Source of the DNA: Armillaria gallica
Taxonomy: Eukaryota > Basidiomycota > Agaricomycetes > Agaricales > Physalacriaceae
DNA length: 64,000 nucleotides
NCBI GenBank assembly: GCA_037576215.1
Contig: JBANDB010000012.1
Span: forward strand, 372,001 to 436,000
Direction of reading: 5' to 3'
Of this stretch, positions 45,316 through 58,010 are shown in pieces. Position numbers and translations under genes: made by a program. The stretch's first letter is position 1, and each line of letters starts with the position of its first letter. The notes under the pieces are model-generated. The model made no database searches, was not told the DNA's origin, and saw only the letters and a list, made by a program, of their open reading frames with translations.

Positions 45316-47713
45316 TTCGGGCGGGAAATATGTGTAGACAAACTGTATCAGCGGAAGGGGAAGTAGAGGTCGTGGTTATTGTTTAAATTATAGGCACAGT
45401 GTATCATTTATTGTATTACAAGATTCAAAATGTAACTATCGGTCTTTTTTTCAAGGCCGACTCGCTAAACGCTTGGGGGAAAAAATTGACAGCACTGAGT
45501 TCTTTCGCGAGTAGGTTGTTTACTTTCACAGTGAAGGGGCGTGGCGCGTTGCCGATTTATGCGATACCTGGGAACATTCACGATTCCAGCGTTCTACGTA
45601 CGCGAGACTCACAAACTCGGGATCTCCACGTTGTGATTGGCGAACATTTGAAAGCTCATGGGCGAAGTCCGGATTCCGGAATCAATAAGATAATCTTTCG
45701 CACGCGTCGCAGAAGCTTGATAAGATAAAACATCACGTGTGCGCGTACAAGTAGACTTTTTCTTCCAATTTCAACATGCTCGAACCCATAAAACCAAAAA
45801 TTTATACACACTATGCAGAGCTCCCCCGAGTTATATCAGATGTCTTTGTAAAGAAAAGACGGGATTGACGGGGTGTACCCAAGACAAGGTTGAAGGATTT
45901 AGCGGTTACGCCGATCTTATAACGTTCTTGACTGACTACACTGGCTTACCCCCAAAATATATCTGAAGAGCGGATCAAAGAGTGGGGAGCGTACACAGAG
46001 CCAAGTAGTCGATTTCGTAGCATCAAGACTAAGATGGGGACACAGAAAAGGGGAGTTCCAGAATGACGTTGAAACTCAAAGTAAGAGGTAGATGGTACTT
46101 CCTATATCAAAGAGCGTTTAACTAGGGAACTTGTTTCGCGTTCATCCGAAAATTTATTCCGATGAACATGAGGCTGTGCCGCAGGACGACGATTAATCTG
46201 CATGCACATTGCAAGGCGGTCCAAGTCATATGTTGCCTCATATTAAATTCATATATTGACCAGCCTTTAACTGTCTTTCAAGTCCCCTTTGAAGCATATT
46301 AAACTTTTAATGCCTTTCGTTACAAGAAATGTTACAAGGATATGAAACGAGCAACGCCCGCACCTGATGATGGTCAAGGACGAAGTGATAAGTACGTAAG
46401 CAACTGGCTCCTCTATGCCTAGCCACCAGCATTCCTATTTTCATCACGATATTAAGGACCAGTCGGGCATGCCAGTCAGCAACTGTAGAATTTCGGTGAA
46501 AAGTAGCCGCACGGTCATGTCGATCCTACACCGTAACGGGTGAACATACACAACTCGTAACTGCGGCCTACGACCAGCACTGCCGACTGCGAGGAGAGCG
46601 TAGTTGAGCTGCCAAGATGATGTCACAGAGATCGGCGGAGTCGTCTAGTGCCCAGGATGTTTCATGCAAGTCAGATTCTTTTTTCTTCAAGAGGCATGCA
46701 TGCCCTCTCTTGTCGTGCTGGATACAGGTCTCCCAGACGCCGGACTCCGTAGTGTCCGAGTCGCTAGTCACGACAGTCGGTAAGTTTACAAGGAGACTAA
46801 GCAACTGTATTTACCTTCAGTTTTTATGATATAGTATGAATCATGGAGACGAATAATCTCTCCGCGCAACCGACGCTGAACTCAAGTACCATTCGTCCCA
46901 GTGTGAGGAGATTTACAACGTATATCTCGGACTTACCTCAGGATCACGTTCATGGTCATAAACAGATCGCCTTTGCGTAAGTCGTTTCAAGGACCTCCGA
47001 CCGAAAAGTTAAAACAAAGGGATCAAAAATCAAAATATGATGTTTAGCTGTCATGAAGAGGTGAGATTTCCTCAAGATTCGTTCTCTAGCGCCAGTACCA
47101 CAATTGCAGCCGAATTAACAGTGCTTTGTCGGAACAGACCCAGTTGACCCAAAAGATACTATTTCGACTCGGGGCCTGAGATAATTCCGCTAATTCACGG
47201 CACAGCGAAGCGCATGAGGAAAACAGTCAGAGCTATAAAAATAGCTGCAGAAGGGCGCGGGAGGGGACTGCCCCCGTCGCGTGGGAATTCATTTATGACT
47301 CAGATTAACAGCTCGCAGGACGCCCTGCATTCGGGTTTAACAGCATGTCTCGTATGAGCAACAGCACTTGAACATTTCTACTTAAAAATACTACAGGGTA
47401 TATACTACGGCGGCGATGACAACTAGAGTACTCTACACGATTGGTGACATATTAATTATTTCTACGTAGAGGAACGGGACACTAGGCTACGGGAAATTAC
47501 GAGATGGGAGTAATGGATATAATGAAAAGAGTATGTGAAAAGGCAGTGCATGAACGAAATGGCACTGGAATCCGGGCGTGGCATCGACGATAAATGTTTG
47601 GGGGGGACGGAAATTGGCGGTCTGAAAACCAGACGGATCAATTTGTCAGCCGAGGTGTTGGGTGGAAAATACGCGTCAAAATGCTGTAGACGCGTAGCCA
47701 GGATCGCGTCCGT
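45316..47713. other. No supportable gene
   Basis: Short frames on both strands, none convincing. A minus-strand frame near 46444-46804 has no domain I recognise. Nothing else seen. Confidence 0.5.
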
Positions 47714-48111
47714 AGCTATCGGAGGGAAGCCGAACGCCAGAAGAACGAGTTCGGAGGCTGTGAAATGAGTGGAGGTCAGCGATATACTTGCATGAAATTT
47801 TATGCCTGCTTACCCCGTTGCTGTTGTCACTGATGTCTGAAGCAATGAGTCAGTATGCAGCAAGTCGTTAACGTAGAGATAAACTTACGGTTGACGATGC
47901 ACTGGAAGGATGCTACCATCTGTCGTCCGTGCTCAATGTAGTGCACGACACAAATGTCGCCTACATTCCAGGAATAACCTGGTGCCCACACACGGTGGCG
48001 GGAGGCTGAGAAGGCGCCGGGGTAGAAGGCAGGCATTGGGAGCAATGGGTTATCTGGAGAGAGGTTGTAGAGTGAGGTTGTTGTAGCTGGGTAAAGGTGA
48101 GCGAAATTCAA
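47714..48111 (-). CDS. Hypothetical small multi-exon frame
   Basis: Pieces 48111-47889, 47836-47814 and 47757-47714 join in phase through GTAAGT...TTCAG and GTAAGC...CACAG introns, encoding about 95 residues with WAPGYSWNVGDICVVHY and HGRQMVASFQCIVN. The 5' end is not fixed: no ATG opens the first piece, and an acceptor GATAG lies directly before it. An upstream minus-strand ATG frame (MIYYNYDGTLTHSF, about 48283) could be its first exon but does not join in phase. Unknown family; possibly decayed. Confidence 0.3.
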
Positions 48112-49918
48112 TGACCTATCTCACTTCGAATGGGCGCGTTTTAAGCAGTTTCGAGTTTCCCACTGTCCGTGGCTGCGTTGTAGATGGAGTCATGACTCGC
48201 TTTAGGAATGTACAGCCGAAGCGAGTCGGAAAGGCAATGGAAAAGGAATGAGTCAGGGTCCCGTCGTAGTTGTAGTAGATCATCTCCCATTTTTAGAAAT
48301 ATAAAAAGTCGGTCTGATTAACAAGTAAGGTCGACGGCAAGGAGGGCGTCGATGGATATACATACCTGCATTTGTTCCTGGTATCCCGATTGGAGGGAGC
48401 TCGGAACTCGATTTCCCGATAATCATCATCTTGAAGGCAGCTGTATTCGAGTCATAACGAATATTTCAGTGCAATGGATGTCTCCCGCCACGATCACGGT
48501 TCCGTCTATGTACCGCATCGGAGAAAGGCGGGCGGTGCTTGCTTGTTCCGAATGTCCTCGGTCATGAAGGTGATCTTGCAAAGGAACTAAGATTTCAAGG
48601 CGTTATTCCAACGAGTTAGCGCTTTGGAGACGGGATGTACAGTGTACACCTACCGACATGATTTACGGGAGTAGCATCAGGAGTCTCAGGCTCTGGTTTC
48701 TATCGCACCCACCGGTGCTCCGTGACTCATGATTCATCATAGCATGAAGTACGCGCCTGTTGATCTCTGCCAGAGATGGCTATCTAATGAACCCAAAATG
48801 CGTCGAAGGCAGTTCCCCCTTCGATCAATATCATATAATCAAAGCGCCTGTTTTCATATGGTGCTGCTCGAATCATCAGTTTGCGCCTCTCATAGCAGGC
48901 GAATTATGTTCGGTATAAAAACTCACCCGAGCTGTAGTTTTCGGGAGGCTCAAAAGTATAGCAGAAAAGTATAGCAGTCGTGGTCGCCGATAGCTGTCTC
49001 CAGCCACGAGTAACTTTCACAGGACACGGCATTTAATGAGCATACGAGGATCCGTTGTTACTGATTAAATGCATCAAATTATGCCCAACAAGGTTGTTGA
49101 AAATGACTCACCGTGGACTGTATAAAATGCCAGCTGTTCAAGGGGTTGATTGAACCCCAAGAACAGTTGGAAGTATGCGATGTCAAGGCAGGAGTAGGGC
49201 AGAAATGAAGTGTTTCATTCAATCCGAGGAAGACTAAACCTTTCTTGAGGCATGGTCGCGGTATGTGGTAGTATTCTTGCAGCGATGACTTGACACTGAA
49301 ACGTCAGAGCGCCGCCACCGATGACATGGGTCCTATGTTTGACAACGATACCTCAGATACCCCCACAGTTAGGAAACGACTGCGTCGCCAGGCGAATGAA
49401 ATCCCTCAGGATTTACGAGCATGAGATGCCGGCGGGACTGACCGTTAGTCAACTCGTGGAGACTCGCAGTTTGCTCGCAGTGCTATTTGAAACGGAATGT
49501 GCCAATATATCGCAGAGATACTTAGAGTCCTCGGCTAGAGTCAAGGCTCTGTCATCGGCTTAGTAGATGAAACGATGGAGTCCCTGCCACCATGCCAGTG
49601 CGTGTGTCGATTGTTGTGGTCGGAGTTGAAGAAAGATTTCTGATTTAATCATTAACAGGGCGGATCACCGGCTCCACGTGATCGTCAAGTGGTCGATCCA
49701 TTCTTGGGATTTTGAATTCAAACTAGCGGTCGTCACGGACGACATTGATACCTTGCTGAGCGGTTTCACGCTCTGTTTGGCCTATGTTAACTTTCCGTCT
49801 TCTACTTTTACCTATCTTCCATTTTTGTATCTACATATTTTTCAATGACGTCGTTCTCATTTAAGAATGTAATCATTGACATTCGGTTCAAAAGTACAGT
49901 ACAAAGAGAAGTATTAAA
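48112..49918. other. No supportable gene
   Basis: Minus-strand exon-like pieces occur near 48360-48560 (SSSELPPIGIPGTNAG ending in a GTATGT donor) but no continuous model is possible. Otherwise nothing. Confidence 0.4.
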
Positions 49919-50353
49919 TTACAAGGTGACTGAAATACAATTACAAGTCGGTCGGACTGCTCCTTCAGACCCGATATTTCTTCGGAGCAAATTATTGACA
50001 TCATTTAGTCGTTCACGAGAATCGAGATCCAGAGTACAAACTTGCAACAAAAACGTTATGAGCTCCGATGGCATTTTTTTGACTTCTTCCATTGACACAG
50101 GACCATGCTCTTCAAGAATGTAAATTTGACGGATGTTGTCTTGTAACATTTTATTGCATTGTGAGATGTAAAAATACATCGCAACCACGTCTCTCGGTGA
50201 TTATCGGTGGAAGGTGAATCTGTCAAAATTGAAGAACAGTTGCCTTGAAGTTGGAAAAATACTGACATCACATTTTCCTAACATGGTATAGATTGATTCA
50301 ACGCTGAGGGAGTCCAGTAGTGAAGCGATGCCATCTCCATTGTGGAAGGTCAT
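49919..50353 (-). pseudogene. Hypothetical ORF with one in-frame stop
   Basis: An ATG frame (MTFHNGDGIASLLDSL) runs to a TAA near 50207; the same frame then continues to 49919 with YFYISQCNKMLQDNIRQIY and KKMPSELITFLLQVC. Either an intron around the TAA or a nonsense mutation separates them. I could not find an intron that keeps phase. Family unknown. Confidence 0.3.
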
Positions 50354-50887
50354 GTTCGACGCTTAGCAGGGGAATAGAGACGTTTATTGATTCCATTCTG
50401 AGTGAGCAAGCTATATTAATTACAAAGCCATGACGCGGATATGGCGTAGAATCACGTTACTAGGTTTGCGAACGTAGACCCACAGAGACCTTGACAAGCA
50501 AGGTAATCGGAATCAATCACGTCTTTCATCATCTATGATACCTCGCTCGAATGCAGACTTATATGTACTGACAGTGTATGATAAAGCTCGTGTCTCCATC
50601 AACAGTAAGATAAATGATAGAAATTGACTTTCCATCTTCCAAATTGTCACGGATTGGCCCTCGATGGAGCATACAATTTCTTCCTACTGACCGTATCTTC
50701 AGTTGAATGAACTTCAGCAGGTATTTCAGAAAGAATATGGAGTTTACAGTAGAAAACGGGACTGATGATTTGCTGGATGATATAATTTAGTGTAGTGAGT
50801 GCAATGCCAATTCAAATATCATTGCAGTGACATATCATCCGACAGTTTACAAACAGTCTACAGTTGTGATAGAACAGAAAGGATCTT
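50354..50887. other. No supportable gene
   Basis: AT-rich spacer; no coding frame or repeat seen. Confidence 0.5.
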
Positions 50888-52061
50888 CTAACCGACGACC
50901 AACTCCTTCTGGTTATTCTCCTTCTCTATCTGCTCCTCGATAGTATCTTGCATGCGCTGCCACTTTTCGTACATTTTGTGGCATTTATCGCGATGCTTGA
51001 CCCATAGACTCAGGTACCATTCTGCGTCTGCCCTCTTGTCCAACTGCACTTTACGCCCACATCCGACGCAGTTGACATACGTCTTGTGGACGTTCGTCGC
51101 CCACTCTTCCTCGCAAAGCCAACGATAACGTTCCAGCCTCGACATCCTAGACGCACACTCTCCGTTCGGGGTCTTCTCACTGGGAAGACGCTTCAGGGAA
51201 GAAAGGAACTTCTTGATATTCTCTTCAGCATTTGGGCGACTGGTCAACGAAACGCAAGCTTTTCGCATAAGAAGCCTGAAACTTTCCCGGGCTTTCTCCT
51301 GTGCCCGCGTGAGATTGGGATTACTAGGGGAAGGTGAAACAGGCGGAGATGGATTGGGAGTTGCGCCATTTTGTCGGGGAAGGGCTTTGATGAGACGAGG
51401 TGGAGGGACCTCGGAGATCCTATATTAAGTTATTTGTTAATCAAGGCGATCAACGTATAGCGAAGAAGTAGACCTACGATTTCTGCTCGATCGGGGTTGC
51501 ATGGTTCTCCTTTAGAGCTAGAACTGGAGCTATCTCACACATATCTCCGTTTTCATTGAGGCGTAACCGTTTCGAAGAGTGCAAGGAGCTGTGTAAAAGG
51601 GATCAGTTTACAGGCGATCAACGAGCACCAACAAATACTTACAGCGTGTGCCGTTTTCCATACTCGTTGAGTAGCTGAGCATCGTCGTCACCTCCATCAT
51701 AGACTGTCTCGTCATCTTCGTATCCTTCGTCGGGAACATCTCTGCCACAAACATATCAGTACACCAGAAGGCTTTTCGAGTCGATTGACGCTCACTCGAA
51801 TGCACCGAAGACCGGTTCTGATTGTTCGTTGTATACACCCAAGGCTTCAAATTGTTGCCGATAGTGCTCATACCGGGAGTTGAAGTCGAATTCGCTTGAA
51901 TACGGTTGGGTGTACGTGTATGGCTGGTAGCGCGTAGTAGAACCATCATCTGAGACTTGTGGGGTGTGAATGGTGACAGGGTACGTGAGGGTGTTTATGG
52001 GTGCGATAGGACCATAGTAGTTTCCCGAACATAGCGGTGTGTCATCGAAGAGGCCGGACAT
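50888..52061 (-). CDS. Uncharacterised C2HC zinc-binding protein
   Basis: Four exons: 52061-51796, 51741-51643, 51588-51478, 51419-50888; phases close at 335 residues. The first part is Tyr/Pro/Ser-rich and acidic (EDVPDEGYEDDETVYDGGDD). The middle has RAQEKARESFRLLMRK. Near the C-terminus is CVGCGRKVQLDKR...YLSLWVKHRDKC, a CxxC...LWxKHxxxC pattern that recurs in agaricomycete hypothetical proteins (my recollection of the family type, no name known). It likely binds one zinc. ATG 52061 is chosen as the first clear Met, but the frame stays open upstream to about 52319, so a longer N-terminus is possible. Confidence 0.7.
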
Positions 52062-52113
52062 GTCTATACGTGATTCTTGTGAGGTGGAACGGAACTTGGA
52101 AGGTGTACTCTGT

Positions 52114-52143
52114 GCGGTCGGCGGGACGACTCCGGTTGATTTT
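52114..52143 (+). repeat. 30-bp inverted duplicate, arm 1
   Basis: Exactly matches the reverse complement of 53844-53873. It begins GCGGTCGGCGGGACGACTCC and ends TGATTTT. It sits just upstream of the C2HC gene start. Confidence 0.85.
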
Positions 52144-54592
52144 TGAACTTTCGGACAATGAAGACGATCATGCCACAACCTCTTGGCTCCTCTCCACGAC
52201 TGAAGCGGTTCCGCCACTGCCTTTATAACAACGGATTCTGTCCTGCTGGTGGGTAGTATGGCGTCTCGCAATGTTTGGATAGGAGATCCCCGCATAACGA
52301 CTGTCACCACCCTTTTCACTCGTGATTTCCGTCGATGTTCGCCACTGGCTCCTCTCTCGCCTTTTCGTGGTCCTCATGGGCAGTTTGGGTGTCTCGCTAT
52401 AGTCGTCAATGCAGGTGCTGTCCACTCCCATAACCCTCAGTGTCGAACATCTGTTGGATGGATCTCAAATGACACTGGCCTCCATTGACAGGGCCTATAC
52501 TTTTCAAGAGATCAGGGAATACCATGCCGGAGGGCTTCATTGACCAAGGTCATGACTGAGTGAGCATAATCTGACACGTCGAGGGACGAACAGAAGTGCG
52601 TTATCGCCCTGTGACGGGATTTGAAGTATATCACTGGGAAGTGTCGGGTGCGCTCTGGGCCTAAACACGACAAAATTGGTGTGATACATGTTCTACAGAT
52701 TCACCGGATGGCTAATTAGTGAATTTACCGGGTATCGTAGAGTTGTAAAGTCGCAGAGGGCTTCCTTATATCGCTGAATTGCTTCAAAAGTCCCAGTGTG
52801 ATTTCCTAGATGGAACACAGGTCCAGCTTTTGGCAAGACTTAAGTCTTAGATCGTGCAAGTATATCAACCGTGGTGAAGTGGCATTGTCGGTGGGTCGTA
52901 ATCTTGAATCACCCTTGCATTGCATGATGTCGCAAGTGCTCGTCATGTATGTATTTCAGTATATTCGATGACAAACCCCAGAGGGCCACGGCGACTGATG
53001 AGAGACTTAACTGATTCTCCGGACGAGTCAACACGTCTAGTTTGCAGAATCCGAAGCTGCAAACCAGACACGTTCCGAACCGGACGTGTTCGTCAACAAC
53101 ACATCCGATACGTCTTCTAACATTGACACAGATTATGCAGAATAGAATGTTAAGTTATCCCTTCTATGTTCCATGAAAGTCCGGATAAATGTTGTGAAAA
53201 GAGCTGACAGGTGACAGACAGTATTCCCAAGAGGTCGATGTTCATGTCGCCATCCAAGTCGACGAGTATTGGGCATTGGAGGCTGCTATGGAAATTAGAG
53301 TCAGTTCAGAGATAAGCACAGTGCATATATCCACACCGAATCCACTGCCTGGAAATGAAATGGCAGACCATCATGAAGACTGCCTGTTCTGCTAAGCTAC
53401 GCCAGTGATGAGACGTGTCAGACGTTGCGTATGTACATCTATGATCTGACGTGGTCGCGAGGGTGAACTAGAAAGGTATCCAGTCAGAGCGTGTTATGGC
53501 CTTGACAAGGAGGATATTAAAGACCAGGGCGATGACAGGAGGCGTTCACGATCTTGCAACGACAGGGATCTTGGCGAGTGTGGGCCTATGTGTGTATAAG
53601 TTAGAGGTAAACATAGCACATATATCCAGTACGCACCGAATCCACTGCTGGGTAATGCAGGGTATACCACTATGTCAAATGCCTGTTCTGTTACAACCCA
53701 TAACCAACAAATCCAGCAATGTCAGGGATAGGATGTATCGGACGTTGTCGTAGAGCATGATAGCGGGGGAAAAGCATTCGGAACACACGGACCGATGTGG
53801 CAGTGCTATATGTGGATAGTGGCATGTCCTTGCTTCATTGTGCAAAATCAACCGGAGTCGTCCCGCCGACCGCAACTCTGGGATGTCACCGGAGACTAGG
53901 AAGTGTTTTATAACGAGAGGAAGTGAACCAATTCTCAGACCTTTTTATAACTGGATAAGGGAGAGGCTTTGTTATGACTTGGGTTACGCGTGACCGTGTT
54001 CCTTGGTGTTCTGTTTGGGTGGTACCATTGTCCAGGATATCTTTGCATTGTCCCCACTTTTCGTTAGTTTTGACTTGGGAAGAATGGACGTGAGAGTGTC
54101 TTTCCTAATACAGTGACTAAATAGGTGGCATCAGATGATGTTGCTTGAGCGCCACTCACCTTGCCATTGTAACTCGCGAAGAAGAACCATAAAACGCACA
54201 AAAACATTGTCATTGTACGGTTTGTCAGCGCACGAAGAGTGGGCGTAGGAGGAGAAACAAAGGACTTGTCATTGGCCAAAGTGGCTTGAAAGTGGTCCAT
54301 ATGGCGTCGGGTGGCACAGCGAAGGAACAACGCACTTGCCACTGATGTATGAATGAATTGACCCTGTGTAGTTGTCTATGTTGGGCCTTTCAGAACGATG
54401 GACATGCATCTACGGACATGGCATCGGTTAGAGGCATCGCCGTCCGTGCTGGACAAAATACATGCGCACTTCAAGTTTTTTGATCAGAACATGCGATTAC
54501 ATAACATCCTGCTATCTTTGCTGAGTTCATTCTTCTTCGTAATCTCGTCCCACATACGACCGGTCCCTCACTCACCACGATATTTTCATGAC
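52144..54592. other. Gene-poor stretch with diverged repeats
   Basis: No supportable gene. Blocks at about 53310-53450 and 53600-53760 share CATATATCCA, CACCGAATCCACTGC and GCCTGTTCTG in the same order with about 290 bp spacing, so they are an old tandem duplication. A minus-strand frame at 54064-54300 has a hydrophobic segment (MTMFLCVLWFFFASY) but no clear gene structure. Confidence 0.5.
53844..53873 (-). repeat. 30-bp inverted duplicate, arm 2
   Basis: Exact reverse complement of 52114-52143, 1.7 kb away. The flanks do not match beyond the 30 bp. Confidence 0.85.
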
Positions 54593-56683
54593 CTAGTCAG
54601 TATCGCTACTGTACATGATACGAAGTGGATTGTCCTTCTGGTCACCACAAATTCGCTTATGGAGCCTCGAGCGACGCTTTTGCTGGACGATGTCGCTATC
54701 ATATGACCTGAGGGGAGTTGGCGTTTCCTTCTTGTCACCGCAAATTCGTTTGTGGAGCCTTGAACGATACTTTTGCTGACTGAGGCGTATGTGTTCTAGT
54801 ATCGTAGAAACGCGGTAGATGGTGGGTCGGTTCGCAGGATCACGCATCCAGCATTGCGTCATGACATTCCAAATTGCATCAGTAATCAGGTCGGATCCTG
54901 GGCGTTGGGGACGAAGGTCACCGTAGCCCACCAATGGAAGGAAGTCCTCGTCCGATAAGTGAGCGAGGGGAACTTGAAGGGTGTATAACTGCAAGGCGCG
55001 ATGAAAACCATATGATTAGAATGTACAGCACTGCTCACTTCATAAATAGTCATGCTAAAGGAATATATGTCTGCCGCGGGTCTGAGAGGTTCTCCAGACA
55101 GGCGCTCGGGACTCATCCAATTTGGACTCCCAATCTTCGGCAGACTGGGGCGCTTCATCAAGTCTTCTTGAATTTGGGATAATCCAAAGTCGCAGAGGAC
55201 GGCGGTCTGCGCATCGTCTATCAGGACATTTACCTGAGTGACCGAATTGGTCTCATCACAGAATGCGGAGTAAAATACACTTACGGCCTTGAGATCCCCA
55301 TGTACAATCCTGCGTGAATGCAAGTACAGAAGACCATGGGCGATGTCGATGAGCTATCCGGAACGGCACAATTAATGTCGAATCAGCGAAGCGCAGGTAT
55401 TTTTGTGCGTACTATTTTCAGTCGATCGCAGTTGGGGTGAGTTTGGACGAACTTTCTTGAATTACCGTTACGGAGGTAGGGTGTAATAATAAATGGATCA
55501 TCATCCAAAGTATTCGCGCCTAGAAATGCTGTCCGAAATGGTTCATAAGTAGGCGACTGGCGACACGATTGATAAACCCACGCAGGATATTTGGATGCCG
55601 GAGAGAAGCCCACATCTAAGAAACGTATCAGATATAGAATCACCATCATGACATGGAGAACCAGCCTCGATTTCTTTGTGAATACTCTCCGCGCACGGAG
55701 AAATGTCGGTCTTGAAGACTTTAATTGCTACTTTCTTTCGGTGCCAGACTCCCTTGTACACCTTTCCACTGATGGACATCACAAATGAGTGAGGATATAC
55801 CAAAGGAAATTAATAAAGCTCACAAAGCGCCTTCGTCAATCTGCTCTCCAAACTCCACATCAGAGGAATTGATCGTCCAAGGTTCGGTCTTGACTAGCTT
55901 GACTGATTTCGTACTTATTGTTGACAAATGGTGAAGGGTCTTTGTAAAGAACCGTCGCTCAATATTATCGTAGGTGCCCTTATTCATCTGCTGCTGAAGA
56001 GCGCTTATCATGGTTATAATATTGTCGTGGTTGGCTCCTAAGGAATGCGGTTAGTAGAATATTCACAGAGGTAGAACTCGACGTACCTATCATTCTCACA
56101 AGTAACATTTGGTTCTTTTCCAGCTCCCGGAGCCAGCAAAGAAGCGCTGCTCGATCAGATTTCTGAGATTTTTTGAATCGAGCTAGCATTTCCTGGACAT
56201 TTACGAGGGAGGAGATCTGGGGGATGGTATTCATTAACGGAAGAAGAGCATACCAAACTGCCAATTGACGAACTTGGAAGGCATGCATAAGCGACAAGAT
56301 TCGTTTGTGAAAACTGTCGATCTGAGCCGCGTAATCGTCCTTGTGGTACAAATTTTGTAAGAAATTCTGTTCTTTGACTTTATTCACAAAAGCGGACACA
56401 TGTTTGAGAACACTGCTCGCGGGATTGTCAGATAACGACCAGGAAAGATGTAGTGTTCTTACTCTTCTGTTTCCCTTAGGTGTGCTGATATCCGTTCGGG
56501 AATGACTTTACGGCTTTTGAGCTCCCGGTCCAGCACCGACAGCATCGTCGCCGCAGTACTCGCCAGTGCCCCCAATTGCTGCTTAAGAGTGTCCAAAGCA
56601 GTGATTGTGGTCCATATGAACTTGAGCAGAGCGTAGGCGTACGCAAGACACGGTACCGGCGTCAGACTGAGTACGACATCCAT
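54593..56683 (-). CDS. Tyrosine-kinase-like protein with helical (MLKL-like) N-terminus
   Basis: Nine exons: 56683-56463, 56412-56087, 56037-55824, 55768-55666, 55615-55582, 55528-55413, 55353-55285, 55233-55039, 54988-54593; phases close at 557 residues. Residues 1 to about 230 are all-helical, starting with a hydrophobic first helix (MDVVLSLTPVPCLAYAYALL), like the four-helix-bundle regions found before TKL kinases in agaricomycetes. The kinase domain has GEQIDEGAFGKVYKG, VAIK (Lys270), HGDLKAVN (Asp358), CDFG (Asp376) and GSPNWMSPERL, so it looks catalytically competent. One intron (55665-55616) needs a GC-AG site; otherwise the frame breaks there. The C-terminus has a doubled 30-residue segment. 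It may act in signalling or regulated cell death; that is inference. Confidence 0.82.
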
Positions 56684-57156
56684 GGTGGGAGAGTGGAAGC
56701 TCGAAGCGTGCTACTCTTGTTCCGCTATTTATGGCGCAGTCCGGGCTTCCTCGTGAGGACATCGTGAGACAGATCAGCCGGCATTGTGGAAACGGTGCGC
56801 CGTCATGGACCGGTTACGAGCAAGCTACATAGATAAGATTCGCCCTACCAGTGTAGTATCGAGTCAAACGCGAACGATGTTTCCCTCGGGAAAAAAAACA
56901 AAGGCTAAGAGTGCACGCGTGAGAAAAGGTGAAGACAAGTATTAAACACGAACCAACAGCGGTATCCGGTTGTTGTCTGCCTGAGATAAGATGGTACCAG
57001 CTGGACGCGTATGAAGACCGATAGTGGTCCATCAAGGCGATATGGAGATCAAGTCCAGGGTTCAAAGCACAGCCACAGGTAAATCAGGTTGCCTTGTCCA
57101 AACACGATCTTCTCCTAACGGGAATACAACTTCCGGTATATGCAAAATCCAGCTAA
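56684..57156. other. Spacer, promoter side of the kinase gene
   Basis: No coding frame. A TATTTATGG-like AT-rich stretch is present near 56727. Nothing else seen. Confidence 0.4.
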
Positions 57157-58010
57157 TCACATAAACCTGGAGGGCCTGACCTCAGTAGCTGAGCAGAACG
57201 CCCGCAGGTTCCAGATACCATATCTTGAAGAGACGAGGGAGCAACTGAGGGCATTTAGCAACGACGCCACGACAACACAGAGAGCGTACCTAGGACGGAA
57301 AGCAATAAAATAAGCCATCGTAAGCAAGAGTTTTACAAACAAAGATGTCCGGTGATCTCTACTCATGTGAGGACCGGAAGCTGGCGAGTGTTCTTGCAAG
57401 CAAGCCTGGATCGGACGAGAGCACAAAGAAGAGGCGAGGACGAATATTTTTTCCGTGGGCCGATGCGAAGACGCACGCCTGACCATATTTTAAACACGGT
57501 ATATTGGGAAAAATCTCCTTGGTATATATACAAGTGCAGAAGCGTCCATCGAAAGCACTAATGTATGTGCAAATCAATCTTGCGCAGCTGGTCAAGATGA
57601 CCAGGCTTTCGGCACGATGGGCATCCCTGACTCTTTTCAAAGGTCTGGCGGATGCATCTAAGACTAATGTCAGCCAGAGCTTTTGTGCTGCGAGAAAACA
57701 ACTTACGAGGAGCAGAATACGTGCCCACACTTCGTCACGCTCATCTTCGATGACGGACACAAGCACACCGGGCATGTTTGCTTCACGGTGGCTTTCGGTA
57801 TAGGCTGGCGTTGTAAGCGCTTCTTAAGATTCTATAGATTAAGCGTCAGAAGGGGCTACAAATCAAAGGAAGGGTACGCCTACCAAGATAGCAATGCCAA
57901 CCTCCACCCGGGACATCGGAGTCTGCTCCTCGAATTTTTCGAGGGCGACAGCATCCTCCCGGTTCTCCTGTTCGTGCTGCTGGCGTGCCAGCTCGTCTTC
58001 CCACCCTTCG
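57157..58010. repeat. Segmental duplication, copy 1
   Basis: Matches about 63190-64000 in the same orientation at an offset of about 5,988 bp, covering the 3' flank and last three exons of the C2H2-RING gene. Shared anchors include GATCGGACGAGAGCACAAAG and AAACACGGTATATTG. Similarity is high in exons and weaker in flanks. Confidence 0.85.

Noticed and set aside
45399..45728. 109-codon plus-strand frame after the aldehyde dehydrogenase gene
   Set aside because: No ATG context, domain or splice support; likely 3' flank.
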